A stretch of DNA of 64,000 nucleotides. It comes from Undaria pinnatifida. Taxonomy: Eukaryota > Sar > Phaeophyceae > Laminariales > Alariaceae. Position 1 is the stretch's first letter; each line of letters starts with the position of its first letter. Both the position numbers and the translations under genes were made by a program. This document shows positions 54,801 through 63,715 of the stretch, piece after piece. The stretch covers positions 3,863,124-3,927,123 of the forward strand of contig JABAKD010000006.1 in assembly GCA_012845835.1 (NCBI GenBank), read 5' to 3'. Under the pieces are notes generated by a model. That model ran no database searches. It saw nothing but the letters and a program-made list of their open reading frames with translations, and was not told the origin of the DNA.

Positions 54801-57800
54801 GATAATTCCGAGGGAGAGGGTGTACTCATTTGAAGCATAGCCGTAGCCTTAAGGCCATAGACCCTCGCATCCCTACTATGCCGGGACGGAGCACGTCGGG
54901 TTTTCGCCGGCCAGGCTAACACCGCGTGCACCAAACGCGAAGCGCCGTGAGGTGCTCGGCGAGTTGCACGAAGGGTAAGCTGCATACCAAGAACCACTTG
55001 TGAGGCAGACTTCGGCACTTTGTGCGTGCTTTCTTGCATATGGATGACAACTTCGAGTTAGTAAATCTGTTTTCAGGTGTGGCCATGTTCAAGAGACAGC
55101 ACTGGGTACTACTATGTAACAGCCCCGTGGGTGCCTTACTATTTCCACACCGCGCGACACAATCCCCCTTATGCGGAGTCAAGGTTCTCCACTCGGCACA
55201 ATGTGGCATATTTCCACTAGAGCGATGGCCGAAATCGGGTACACCCGATTGACCTATGGCCGTTATCGGGTACCCCTTGAACACACTGTCCCACAACGAC
55301 TCAGGACGACATCTCATTGGTCGAAACCACACCGCATCCGAACGCAGCCGCATGTCCATCGGGTGTACCCGATTATGGCTGAACAAGTCCTCGACATGTA
55401 CCCGACTCGCATACAAGCTACCCGATTATGGCCGGACTACTCGACCACCAGCCCACACGCACACACGCACGCGCAGCGGGCGCGAACTCGCGCCACGTCA
55501 GGAGGCGGGGCATTGCTTGTTCCTCCGTCTCGGAGCTCTTTTTTTCCGGACATCTTTTTCCGGAGCTCTTTTTTGTGGACCTTGAAGTCGCAGTTAGGCC
55601 ATTTCTTACGCAGTCGGATACCGCCAGTCGAAAACGGCCCTTTTCGACTGGATTCTTCTGGTACTTCTTCTTAACGTCAGTCGAGCCGATTTCTTATTCT
55701 TATCATCAGTCGAGCCGACTTTATAGTTTTGGTGCTCTTCCTAGAGGCGGTTGGTGTGAGGGAGTACTGCTGTACAGCAGTCGAGAGGTCAAGGGGTGCT
55801 AAGGCCATTTCTTATGCAGTCGGATGTGTTTTCGACTAAAGCCCAAATCGAGCTTTCTTACGCAGTCGAAAAAGGGCTTTTTTGACTAAACTGTTTTCGA
55901 CTGAGAATTCCGACTGGATACTCCAGTCAAAAGTCTCAGTCGAAAAAGTTTTTACGTGCTTTTTGAACCGATCGCATCGCTCATCCCACCACCAAACACA
56001 CACCCACACGGCCACACACCCATACCAGGTACCACACTGCAGTACCATACAAGGCGTTGACGCTGGCTTCGCTATCCCAGCTGTTGCTTCTCGCAGCAAG
56101 TCAGCGTGGCGCATTCCTAGTTTTGCTCGCCAGCAGCGTGTATCACACGACGGCAGCAGCGCGCGTCTCGATCCCATGCTGCCAACAACCGCTGCGGCTG
56201 CTGTAGCTTTGGCGGCTCTCGGCTGAGTGCAACTCCACGAACGTGGCTTTCCTTGGCGGCTTTCGGCTAAGCCCAAAGCCACCAACTCGCTGGGACGAGG
56301 GTTCGTCGAGCCGTTGCTCGCGAAGAAAGCGCGAAGCGCAGAGCTGCCAACCGATTTCGACTGCTGTACAGCAGTACTCCCTCACACCAACCGCCTCTAG
56401 GAAGAGCACCAAAACTATAAAGTCGGCTCGACTGATGATGAGAATAAGAAATCGGCTCGACTGACGTTAAGAAGAAGTACCAGAAGAATCCAGTCGAAAA
56501 GGGCCGTTTTCGACCGGCGGTATCCGACTGCGTAAGAAATGGCCTAACTGCGACTTCAAGGTCCACAAAAAAGAGCTCCGGAAAAAGATGTCCGGAAAAA
56601 AAGAGCTCCGAGACGGAGGAACAAACAATGCCCCGCCTCCTGACGTGGCGCGAGTTCGCGCCCGCTGCGCGTGCGTGTGTGCGTGTGGGCTGGTGGTCGA
56701 GTAGTCCGGCCATAATCGGGTAGCTTGTATGCGAGTCGGGTACATGTCGAGGACTTGTTCAGCCATAATCGGGTACACCCGATGGACATGCGGCTGCGTT
56801 CGGATGCGGTGTGGTTTCGACCAATGAGATGTCGTCCTGAGTCGTTGTGGGACAGTGTGTTCAAGGGGTACCCGATAACGGCCATAGGTCAATCGGGTGT
56901 ACCCGATTTCGGCCATCGCTCTTTCCACTACCCTCTCGGTTGCCGCCAAAAAACGTAAAACCAAGAGAGAAAAAATAGACTGTCCCCTGGTGATGTAGCT
57001 CACAATAGTGAGAGGCGTGTTTTACAGCGTCATTGCCAACCGACGCCGAACCAAGAGGGAAGAGAGAGAGCGGTGGCGGGTGACTTCTTTTCATGCATAG
57101 CCGTAGTCTAAAGACCATGAACCCTCGCATCCTCACAATGCCATCGTTGGGGGGAATGGGAATGGGAGGGGGGTTTGGGGGATTGGGGGTGAGGAGTGGG
57201 GTCGGGGGGGGGGGGGGGGGGGGGGGCTGAGGGTGGAGTTGAGGGGAGGGAGGGGAGGCAGCGAAAGTTTATCAATCACGTTGTAGTCATATCGGTTTTT
57301 GGTTGCACCATATACATCGTCCAACACGGTCGGAATTGGCGCATTTTCATGCGATGCAAGTTTACGGAGGAGGCTTGGGGGGAGGGGGAGTTGTGAGGTT
57401 GATGGTTGGGGGCGGTGGGGATGGGGAGGGGTTGGGAGGGAGGGTGGGTTGGGGGGTTGATGAGGTCGGGGGGGTTGGGGGCAGCGGAGTATTGGGGGGG
57501 TGGGGGAGAGTGGGGAGTTTGGGGGAGGGGTAGGGGGTGGGGAGGGGGAGGACGGGGGTACGGTTCAGGATATCTCGTGAGTTTTCGGATTGAATTTGTA
57601 ATGCGGATACCCTATGTACCACCATAAAACATTTTGTCGAAGTTGGGTCAAGTCGTGTACACTAATACTGGTATAATGGTTCACCTGGCAAGAGACACGT
57701 CTCCGAGCATAACGGACACCGAGAGAGGGCACAGTCCCGACGTGTCTTGGAAGTCAACCTGGCCGACACAAACAAATACGTTGGAAAAGACGTACAGGGG

Positions 57801-60800
57801 GTAGATGCGCGTGCAATGAAGGACGAAGGCGAAAGCAAAGGCGGCAGGTGGCGTAGATCCACGCTACGTTGGAAGGAGTCACGGAAGGGGAGTGGTAATT
57901 TGTGCGTAGATGCGAATCTTTTTTTGTTTCTCTTTCTTTTCACTTCGGCGAATATTTACGAGCGATCGACGCTGATGCTGCACACTGTCAGATTGGCGAA
58001 ACAACACGAACAGAAAGTCACAAACTTCTAGCTTGGTCGACCAACCCAGCGAATACTCGATATCTGCTGCTCAATCTCAGCAGGAAGCCCCGACTCGCTC
58101 GGGTCCGGCTTGGGATTTACTCTCCTACACGTGACGTCTTCCGCACGAAGGCTGGGCTTCTTCATTGCAGTCGTTTTACTTTGACCCAGACCCCCCAATA
58201 CAAGCATGCAACATTACACTTACCAAAAATATACATTTTTTTTTTTCAGTTACCCTGATCCTCGACACAGGCATCCTACATCATTCTATTTTTTGCCAAA
58301 ATAGACCCGCGATACGATAGAGACAGCACTATTTGGCTAGGAACGTTTTATGATCGACGACGTCCCTCAACTTACCAATACCCGACATGGTTGGAATGCC
58401 GTTTGTGTTTTTAAAATATCCATGGCTTTTGTCGGGTCAGATCACTTCTCGCGGGTCAGATCGGGGCAGGGTGACCCGGCGACACATGCTACGATAGAGG
58501 CGCACATTTGTGTTTTCTGGGGCTCATAACCTGATGAGAAATTTTTGCCTTCGACTGATTCTATGATAACCCCCGCCAAAATCAGCGATTTTCTTTCACG
58601 AGCGTTCCATGGATGGTCGCCACAGGGAAGGATGCTACTAGAAAAAAGCCTCCCTATCTGTTTTCTTGTGAGCAAAGGTCTATCGAACGATGACGTGGGG
58701 ATGTCGATGGACACTGTACTTCAGGAGATATACAGCCGGGAGCTGGTTTTCAAAACCGGCGATTTCGTTAAAAAAACGTTGGGGGGGGGGGGGGGGCTAC
58801 CGTAGAACGAGTCCTTCTAAGGTTTGAAAAAAAAAACTGATTCTGAGCAAATGGAAAATTCTGAGCAAATGAAAAGTGTAAAAAACCGATCACCAAAACC
58901 ATGGCCTAGGTATACCAAAATTTTTATTTTTTTTACTACAAGAACGGTTGGTTGTCCTACAACTTTGGGTTAAAGAGCCCCGTCATTCAGCAAAAAAAAA
59001 ATCAGCCTGAAGAGCGAGGCCCCTATCGTAGCACGCGCCCGGCCCGACCCGTGATACACACATTGACACACTCCTGATCCCACCCGACTCTTCCAGCGTT
59101 TTTTTTTGTAAATACCGTCCTGATCCGACCCGCGGGCCGGGTAATGACCCGTGAGAAACATTGTGTTGAAAAAATAGTACAGTAGTAGCATTTGTTACGT
59201 ACGTAAGCTGTGGAGCCTTTCATGGAGTTGCAATTTTCGTTTTTGTTCATCAAAATAATAATTAAGTGGGGGGAGGGGGGGGGTGAGGGGTTGAGCTCCT
59301 CTCGACATGACAAACCTCGAGAAAAATATCGGCGTAGTACTCCTATTGTTGAATCGGTGCAACTCCCTTATAACTGCGTCTACGAGAGAATCTATTCAAC
59401 ACAAGCCGCCACACCAGCAGCTCATCATGTTTATCACCGTCTACGACTGCTGCTGCTGCCGCCGCTTCCACCGCTGCTGCTGAGTTGCACGGTGGCATAA
59501 TAACCCATGATATGTTGCCGGGCTTTTCAAGCCAAACGCCGAAATTGCGGCAAGTGGGTTTGGCGCTCCAGTCCAGCCATGTACTTTCGCATACAACTAA
59601 GACCGTGGCTGACGCGAGCTACGATAGAGGTATACTGTTTTTTGGCGAAAACGTTTTCTGAACGGCGGGGCTCCTTAACCCAAAATCGTCGGGAAAAAAA
59701 GAGGCCATTTTTTTTCATGGTGATTCTCGTTGTGTACCCAGGCCATTGGAACTCTCATCCCGTCGTAGCAGGTTCGTTTTTTCCCTCGAAGTCAGTTTTT
59801 GGGACAGGTCTTAAGCGCCCAGCTTGAGGAACCTCAGAAAAAACAACAAATGGTTGGTGCACCTCTATGGTAGCACGCGTCGGCTACGGTGTAGGGGGGT
59901 CATCTGTGGGGGCCCTTTTCTGGCAGTGGTTCGGGTAACCCCCCCTATTCCTTTCTGCGGGCCGAAGCTTTCGTGCCGTTTCGTTGCTTGCCAATATGCA
60001 ACCGCCACACGGAATGATGGCTGCGCCGTTGCAAATTTAGACGCGTGCTTGTGACTTCGATAGAGTGGCACCACGTTTTTTTCTACGGGTTGGTTCCTCG
60101 CTTTTCGGAGCTTGAGACATATCCACTCTTAACCCGAAAAAACAGATTATTTGGACAAAAAATACAACATGCTATTAAACCGGATGAAAATCCCCCCATG
60201 GCCTCGGCATACAACGAGAATGATTAGACCAAAAAAATAAATAATGGGGCGTATTTTCCAACGATAGTATTAGTAGGTTAAGGAACCCCGTCATTCAGAA
60301 TCCATTTTCGCCAAAAAAAAGGTATACCTCTATCGCCTAGATCTTTTTTTTTGTTGGGGTACAGAGTCACGCGGGAGAGTTGAAATAACCCAGTAGTGAC
60401 CCAGGCTACGGTGTAGGGGGGATCCCTTTTTGGGGGGTCCGTTTCTTGCATTGGCTCTCGGGGTCACTCGCGCGAGTAACCCCTTTGTTCCTCTGCGGTG
60501 TCAGGTTTTTTCTTGATGACGTAACTTGGACGAAATCAGTCCGCAATGGAATGGTTATCTTCGCTGCCCCCCCCCCTCCAAAAAAAAAAAAACGCCTAAA
60601 GCATTCTTGTCCGTGAGTTACTTGAGTCATTCGTGCGAGTGACTCAATTCCGGTACTGAAAAATGGGGGGGTGTCCCCCACCTCCCGTACTCTAGGTAGG
60701 GTCTTGATTTATGCTCACATCCGCGCCGCCTTCGACCAGGATCTGAGCCACCTTCAGGTGTCCCCCCACGCAAGCCCTCAGGAGGGCGGTGCGGCCATCT

Positions 60801-60864
60801 GGGTCGAGGGCTCCGACAAGATGTCCATTGGACTTCAGGAGTCTGGCAACCACCTCCGAATCGC
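51860..60864 (-). CDS. Ankyrin-repeat protein gene, partial (three exons recognised)
   Basis: Ankyrin repeats are protein-binding modules; the target here is unknown. Three exons have matching splice sites. 60,864-60,719 reads LKSNGHLVGALDPDGRTALL, then RACVGGHLKVAQILVEGGAD. 54,067-53,966 is exactly one 33-residue repeat: YLVQAGGARLSLKSK, then TGWTPLMQAVAKGDLTMT. 52,007-51,860 reads YLVDRGAVVNDGTPNGESVL, ends EADQG and stops with TAG. The last two join perfectly (AG|G restores Arg). The first ends in phase 0 while the second starts with one carried base, so at least one exon between them and the 5' exons were not found. Other exons could lie in the ~6.6-kb gap. The introns hold a foldback element, TIR elements and C-tailed retroposons. 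Confidence 0.8.
52020..52245 (-). mobile_element. C-tailed retroposon copy (family A)
   Basis: Plus-strand G-rich run (52,043-52,070), then CATGGCCGAAGTCTGTCAGA, CCCTTGCATCCCTACAATGC and GCACCAAGCACGAAGCGCCA. Lies in the last intron of the ankyrin gene, directly before its last exon. Confidence 0.7.
52238..52395 (-). mobile_element. LINE 3'-end fragment with C tail (family B)
   Basis: G run, then CTTGTTTCTTGCCTCAGGTA, ATTTGACCATTGACAACTGC and CACCGTTCGTACTGG, the complement of the LINE 3' end at 17,317-17,400. Butts directly onto the family-A copy. Confidence 0.65.
52450..52875 (-). mobile_element. C-tailed retroposon copy (family A) with very long tail
   Basis: Core 52,620-52,875 (GGTGTACTCATGTCATGCAT, GAGCACGTCGGGTTTTCACC, ATATGGACGACAGCTTCGA). 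The adjacent G/A tract 52,450-52,620 is about 170 bases, the longest tail-like tract in the window. Confidence 0.7.
52893..53185 (-). mobile_element. C-tailed retroposon copy (family A), near full length
   Basis: GGGGTGTACTCAGTTTGTGC, CATGGCCGTAGTCGAATAAC, CTTGCACCAAGCGCGAAGCG, ATGACAGCGCCAATGAGTTG. Very close to the copy at 16,490-16,765. Confidence 0.75.
53359..53626 (+). mobile_element. Family-2 TIR element, complete, 4-bp target duplication (CCTG)
   Basis: 268 bp. Starts GACCAAGGCTACGGTAGGGG, ends CCCTACCGTAGCCTGGGTC. CCTG lies outside both ends (53,355-53,358; 53,627-53,630). Interior GTTACTCGCGCGAGTAACCC is itself palindromic. Lies in an ankyrin-gene intron. Confidence 0.9.
54100..54268. 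repeat. G-rich low-complexity tract
   Basis: GGGGGTGGGGGT-type sequence ending in an uninterrupted G run at 54,250-54,267, immediately upstream (minus-strand sense) of the 33-residue ankyrin exon. Confidence 0.8.
54269..54572 (+). mobile_element. Family-1 TIR element, left end eroded
   Basis: CACGATAGGGGTACGAGC at left is a damaged terminus. TGGCCTAATGTATGTAGGTA and GGGGCTCCGCTAAT lie inside. CCGTCTCGTAGCACGCGTC at right is intact. Confidence 0.6.
54590..54650 (-). pseudogene. Decayed copy of the 5' part of the ankyrin exon 53,966-54,067
   Basis: Minus strand GCGTCGGATAACATGCCTGG, CGGGCAGGCAGCGCTCGACT parallels GCGTCGGATAAGGTATCTGG, CAGGCTGGCGGCGCTCGGCT of the real exon. The AG acceptor (ATAAG to ATAAC) is lost and a stop follows. 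It lies upstream of the real exon in gene orientation. Confidence 0.8.
54700..55090 (-). mobile_element. C-tailed retroposon copy (family A)
   Basis: G-rich tract 54,700-54,815, then GGTGTACTCATTTGAAGCAT, AGCCGTAGCCTTAAGGCCAT, GGAGCACGTCGGGTTTTCGC, TTGCATATGGATGACAACTT. Confidence 0.75.
55220..56921. mobile_element. Foldback/Mutator-like element, 565-bp TIRs, 9-bp target duplication
   Basis: The left arm 55,220-55,784 is the reverse complement of 56,357-56,921 with only three substitutions seen (near 55,513, 55,626 and 55,699). TTTCCACTA lies directly outside both ends (55,211-55,219; 56,922-56,930), a 9-bp duplication. Long TIRs plus a 9-bp duplication are typical of Mutator-like elements. 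The 572-bp centre has no transposase-like ORF, so the copy is non-autonomous. ORFs repeated on both strands in the arms are a consequence of the symmetry. It sits in an ankyrin-gene intron. Confidence 0.93.
57060..57140 (-). mobile_element. Fragment of C-tailed retroposon (family A)
   Basis: CATGCATAGCCGTAGTCTAA, AGACCATGAACCCTCGCATC matches the tail-proximal part of family A. Confidence 0.55.
57145..57560. repeat. G-rich low-complexity tract
   Basis: GGGGTTGGGGGG-type sequence with an 18-21 base G run near 57,207-57,226 and a short non-repetitive island at 57,260-57,365. Reads as Gly- or Pro-rich ORFs. Confidence 0.8.
57561..58479. other. No gene recognised
   Basis: Within an ankyrin-gene intron. 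Opposing ORFs at 57,662-57,943 (-; contains CALSRCPLCSETC) and 57,747-58,031 (+) are protein-like but unassigned. Confidence 0.3.
58480..58812 (+). mobile_element. Family-3 element next to a family-1 left end
   Basis: CACATGCTACGATAGAGGCG at 58,480 is a family-1 terminus. From 58,550 the sequence follows family 3 (TTTCTTTCACGAGCGTTCCA, TTCAGGAGATA, CGGGAGCTGG, ACCGGCGATTTCGTTAAA) to a G run and GCTACCGTAGAACGAGTCC. Confidence 0.6.
58815..59040 (+). mobile_element. Family-1 element, right portion
   Basis: CATGGCCTAGGTATACCAAA, TTTGGGTTAAAGAGCCCCGT and CCCTATCGTAGCACGCGCCC are the family's right-hand landmarks. Confidence 0.6.
59041..59610. other. No gene recognised
   Basis: GACCCG-rich remnants at 59,038-59,150 and a CTGCTGCTGCCGCCGC stretch at 59,447-59,482. 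Otherwise no feature. Confidence 0.4.
59611..59881 (+). mobile_element. Family-1 TIR element, complete, 4-bp target duplication (GGCT)
   Basis: 271 bp. Starts GACGCGAGCTACGATAGAGG, ends CCTCTATGGTAGCACGCGTC. GGCT flanks both ends (59,607-59,610; 59,882-59,885). Orientation opposite to the 50,669 copy. Confidence 0.9.
59882..60047 (+). mobile_element. Family-2 element, left part only
   Basis: GGCTACGGTGTAGGGGGGTC, TTCGGGTAACCCCCCC and CCTTTCTGCGGG match the left half of the copy at 60,398. The rest is lost at the next element. Confidence 0.6.
60048..60345 (+). mobile_element. Family-1 TIR element, degenerate ends
   Basis: CGTGCTTGTGACTTCGATAGAG at left. CATGGCCTCGGCATACAACG and AGGTTAAGGAACCCCGTCAT inside. 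GGTATACCTCTATCG at right. Confidence 0.6.
60398..60705 (+). mobile_element. Family-2 TIR element beside an ankyrin exon
   Basis: Starts GACCCAGGCTACGGTGTAGG. Interior GTCACTCGCGCGAGTAACCC and TGAGTCATTCGTGCGAGTGA. Right end CCCCACCTCCCGTAC then TCTAGGTAGGGTC. It ends within ~15 bp of the donor of the ankyrin exon 60,719-60,864. No 4-bp duplication matched. Confidence 0.7.
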
Positions 60865-61529
60865 CTGGGCAAACGGAGAAAACAAGCATACAACGAGAAC
60901 GAACTGCCAATGGTGGGATGGTTCGCAGTTTCCTATTTCTGTTGGGCTAGAAAACATTTACTAAGAGTGTTGGAGCCTGGTAGTTATGTAAGCGCTATTC
61001 ACTGAGTCGCGTGACTCCGCGGACTAACCGAACCCAAGCGTTATATTGACCCAAGGCCAAACCACCCAAGAAAAACAATTAGGTCAGAAATTGAAAAAAT
61101 GGCAGGAAAACATAACTATTTTCATGGGTTGGGTTGGGCTTGGGTTATATGACGTTTGACGATCCCAACGCTGCTTTTATATGTTTTCCTTAACCGAAAC
61201 CCTTCCCAACCAAATTTGGTATCGCGCAAATACCGTAATCATTCCATTCGTTGTGGTGTTTTCCTCCGACAATGTCCAGCGTCTAGCTCACAAGTCTCGG
61301 GCCATTCATGCCCCGGCGCCGACTGCAAAAATAAGTAGCTCCCGGCATGCTGGCCCATTGGCTTTTCGGAGTTTCGAGACCAAAGCTGAGTTGCTTGAGC
61401 AAACAAGCCAAAATCCAAAGAGGAGTATGGAACATGCGCAGCCGACCGTATCACGCAGCTTGCCACGCTGAGTGCTCCTCACTCCACCCCACCCCATCCC
61501 ACCGTTGATTTCTACTCCGGTACCGTGGG
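60865..61529. other. No further ankyrin exon recognised
   Basis: The 5' exons of the ankyrin gene should lie in this direction or beyond the window, but no convincing ankyrin motif is seen. Confidence 0.4.
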
Positions 61530-61640
61530 AGAGAAGGGAAGACGCCTGTGACCACGGGTTGTTGTTCAGACGTTCGCTGAGACTAAAAACCTCTTGCTAT
61601 TAGCAGTTGAGCTGGAGGATAAATTTGGTGTTAAATCTAG
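61530..61640 (+). repeat. Dispersed repeat, copy at 2,815-2,905
   Basis: Shares GAAGGGAAGACGCCTGTGAC, a GTTCAGACGTTCGCTGAG-like region and CAGTTGAGCT. Confidence 0.55.
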
Positions 61641-61789
61641 GAAAGAGAGAAAGAAGAGGGTGCACGTAACGATCTTTTCGGCTTTTCACTCACTTTCGCG
61701 AGAAGGACTCTACTCTTGATCCGCACACTTGACCCTTGAGAAAAAAAAAAAACGACGATCGATCCGATACACGACTCTATGGCCTACGT

Positions 61790-62460
61790 GTTGAGGACTC
61801 AGTGGGGTATTAGTCCGTTTGACCACTTGCAAAAAGTTAACCAATAGCTTACCCAAACTAATCCTTATAACATTCTCCCCCCCTAAAACGGCGGGATAGC
61901 AGGTCGGCCGGATAAACGGGCGGACCTGTCAATTATCCAAGCGGTTTCATTTCCTGGGGATAGCGAGGAGATTATTTTTCAAGTTCGACATGGGAAAAAG
62001 CCTGAAAAAGTTTTATTATGCTAGATGTGGGATTTGAACCCACGACCCAAAAAACCCATGGTCTGTCGACGACGCCATTTGTTTAGGAATTAGTGGGGTG
62101 CCAGTCCGTTTGACCACTTACTAAAGGTTAACCAATAGCTTACCCAAACAAAGCCTTAGGACACTCTCCCCCCCTGAAACGGCGGGATAGCAGGTCGGCC
62201 GGACATACGGGCGGACCAAACCGTTTCAGTATCCAAGCGGTTTCATTTCCTGGGGATACCGAGGAGATTATTTCGACATGGGGAAAGTCTGAAAAAGTTT
62301 ATTATTGTGGATGGTGGGATTTGAACCCACGACCCAAAAAAAAACATGGTCTGTCGACGACGCCATTTTTTAAGGACTTAGTGGGGTATTAGTCCGTTTC
62401 ACCACTTGCAAAAGGTTAACCAATAGCTTACCCGAACTAAGCCTTAGAACATACGGGTAA
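61790..62460 (-). mobile_element. Tandem tRNA-like SINE, two full 287-bp units plus part
   Basis: On the minus strand each unit has an A-box-like GCAAGTGGTCAAACGG, then ~80 bases later a B-box arm GTGGGTTCAAATCCCAC, then a body with CCATGTCGAA, CCAGGAAATGAAACCGC, GGCCGACCTGCTATCCCGCC and GGGGGGGAGA. The long gap between boxes fits a Leu- or Ser-type tRNA with a long variable arm. Acceptor stems do not pair, so not a working tRNA. Confidence 0.65.
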
Positions 62461-62494
62461 AAACGAGCAATAATTCTAATTGCTAAGTACCACC

Positions 62495-62775
62495 AGCAGG
62501 ACGCATGCTACGATAGAGGCATACCTTTTTTTGGCGAAAAGGGCTTCTTAATGACGGAGTTCGTTAAACCCAAAATCTTCGGAAAAAAAATAAATAATAG
62601 GCCCATTTTTTTGGCATGATTCTCGTTGTGTACCTAGGCCATGTTTTTTTTTTTCATCCGGTGTAGCAGTTTTTCTTTCTCTCCCAAAAATCAGTTTATA
62701 CGAGAGATCTTAAGCTCCCAAATTGAGGAACCTCAGAAAAAAAAGTGGTGATGCCAACTCTATCCTAACACGCGT
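62495..62775 (+). mobile_element. Family-1 TIR element
   Basis: Starts GACGCATGCTACGATAGAGG, ends CTCTATCCTAACACGCGT. Interior TTCTCGTTGTGTACCTAGGC, CATCCGGTGTAGCAG. Opposite orientation to the 50,669 copy. No clear 4-bp duplication. Confidence 0.7.
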
Positions 62776-62779
62776 AAAT

Positions 62780-62892
62780 ATTTGAAGAGGAGGCATCCCG
62801 CGGCAGGGGGTTGCAGTTGTTGGGGAAGGCGTTAACGTTTCTTACCTCTATAGTGCGGTTGAGCTCCTCAAGTGAGTCACTGCACGTGAGTG
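62780..62892 (+). repeat. Dispersed repeat, copy at 14,760-14,860
   Basis: CGCGGCAGGGGGTTGCAGTT, AACGTTTC and GGTTGAGCTCCTCAAGTGAG match the earlier copy. Confidence 0.5.
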
Positions 62893-62919
62893 ATTCTACG
62901 ATATGCCCCCCCCCCAAAA

Positions 62920-63155
62920 AAAAAAACAGCGAGTTTCTTCAACGAGCGGTTCATGGCCGCTCGACACGAGGAAGGATGCTATGAAAAAATGCAAATGTCT
63001 TCACATATTTTTTTTTTATTGCTCGCAAAGGACTAACGAACGATGACCGCGGGGTGAGAAGCGGCACCGCATTTCAGGAGACACGGCCGGGAGCTGGTTT
63101 CAAAACCGGCGATTTTGTTTAAAGAAAAAAATAGGGAGCTACCGTAGAACGACTC
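62920..63155 (+). mobile_element. Family-3 dispersed element, copy 3
   Basis: GCGAGTTTCTTCAACGAGCG, GCTCGACACGAGGAAGGATG, AACGAACGATGACCGCGGGG, GGAGACACGGCCGGGAGCTG and ACCGGCGATTTTGTT, in the same order as 6,003-6,235. Confidence 0.6.
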
Positions 63156-63166
63156 CTGGTAAGTGT

Positions 63167-63435
63167 TGAGATACGGCCTCGAAAAGCCTGTAATTATCCG
63201 AATTGAGATAATTTGGATGGGTTTCGTATGATAAGATTGGCGTTTTATATTCGGGATAGTCAGGAAATAGATCGGAGGCACGTGCCTCGGATCTCGGAAG
63301 CCATCCGGGGCTCTGGTGGAACCTAATAAAAAGCTACGTCTCTGCTAGGACTGAAAAAGTGAGTACTCTCCGAAGGCCTGCTCAATTGGCAGACCTTCAG
63401 GGGACATTCTGTGCCTCCGCGCAATAATCTAACAA
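63167..63435 (+). mobile_element. LTR-like segment with TGTT...AACA ends
   Basis: Starts TGTTGAGATACGGCCTCG and ends ATAATCTAACA, inverted 4-base termini like a long terminal repeat. Just after it comes TGGCGTCGTCGGCAGGA, which resembles a primer-binding site. A truncated copy lies inverted at 12,341-12,583. The alternative is that it is simply the left flank of the SINE copy that follows. Confidence 0.45.
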
Positions 63436-63715
63436 TATGGCGTCGTCGGCAGGACCATGGGTTTTTTGGGTCGTGGGTTCGAGTCCCACATCCACCATAA
63501 TAAACTTTTTCAGACTTTCCCCATGTCGAACTTGAAAAATACTCTCCCTAATATCCCCAGGAAATGAAACGGCTTGGATATCGACAGGTCCGCCCGTGTA
63601 TCCGGCCGACTTGCTATCCCGCCGTTTCAGGGGGGGAGAGTGTTATAAGGCTTAGTTTGGGTAAGCTATGGGTTAACCTTTTGCAAGTGGGCAAATTGAC
63701 TAATACCGCAATAAT
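63436..63715 (+). mobile_element. Single tRNA-like SINE unit, plus orientation
   Basis: T-arm GTGGGTTCGAGTCCCAC with a perfect 5-bp stem, then the same body as the tandem copies to GGGGGGGAGAGTGTTATAAG and GCAAGTGGGCAAATTGACTA. Confidence 0.65.

Noticed and set aside
55256-56885. Identical 109- and ~170-codon ORFs on opposite strands at 55,171-55,674 and 56,467-57,003
   Set aside because: They are the same DNA in the two inverted arms of the foldback element. No transposase or other domain is recognisable.
62022-62045. Functional tRNA gene suggested by GGGATTTGAACCCAC
   Set aside because: The T-arm is good, but acceptor stems do not pair and the unit is repeated in tandem with a non-tRNA body. 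A tRNA-derived repeat fits better.
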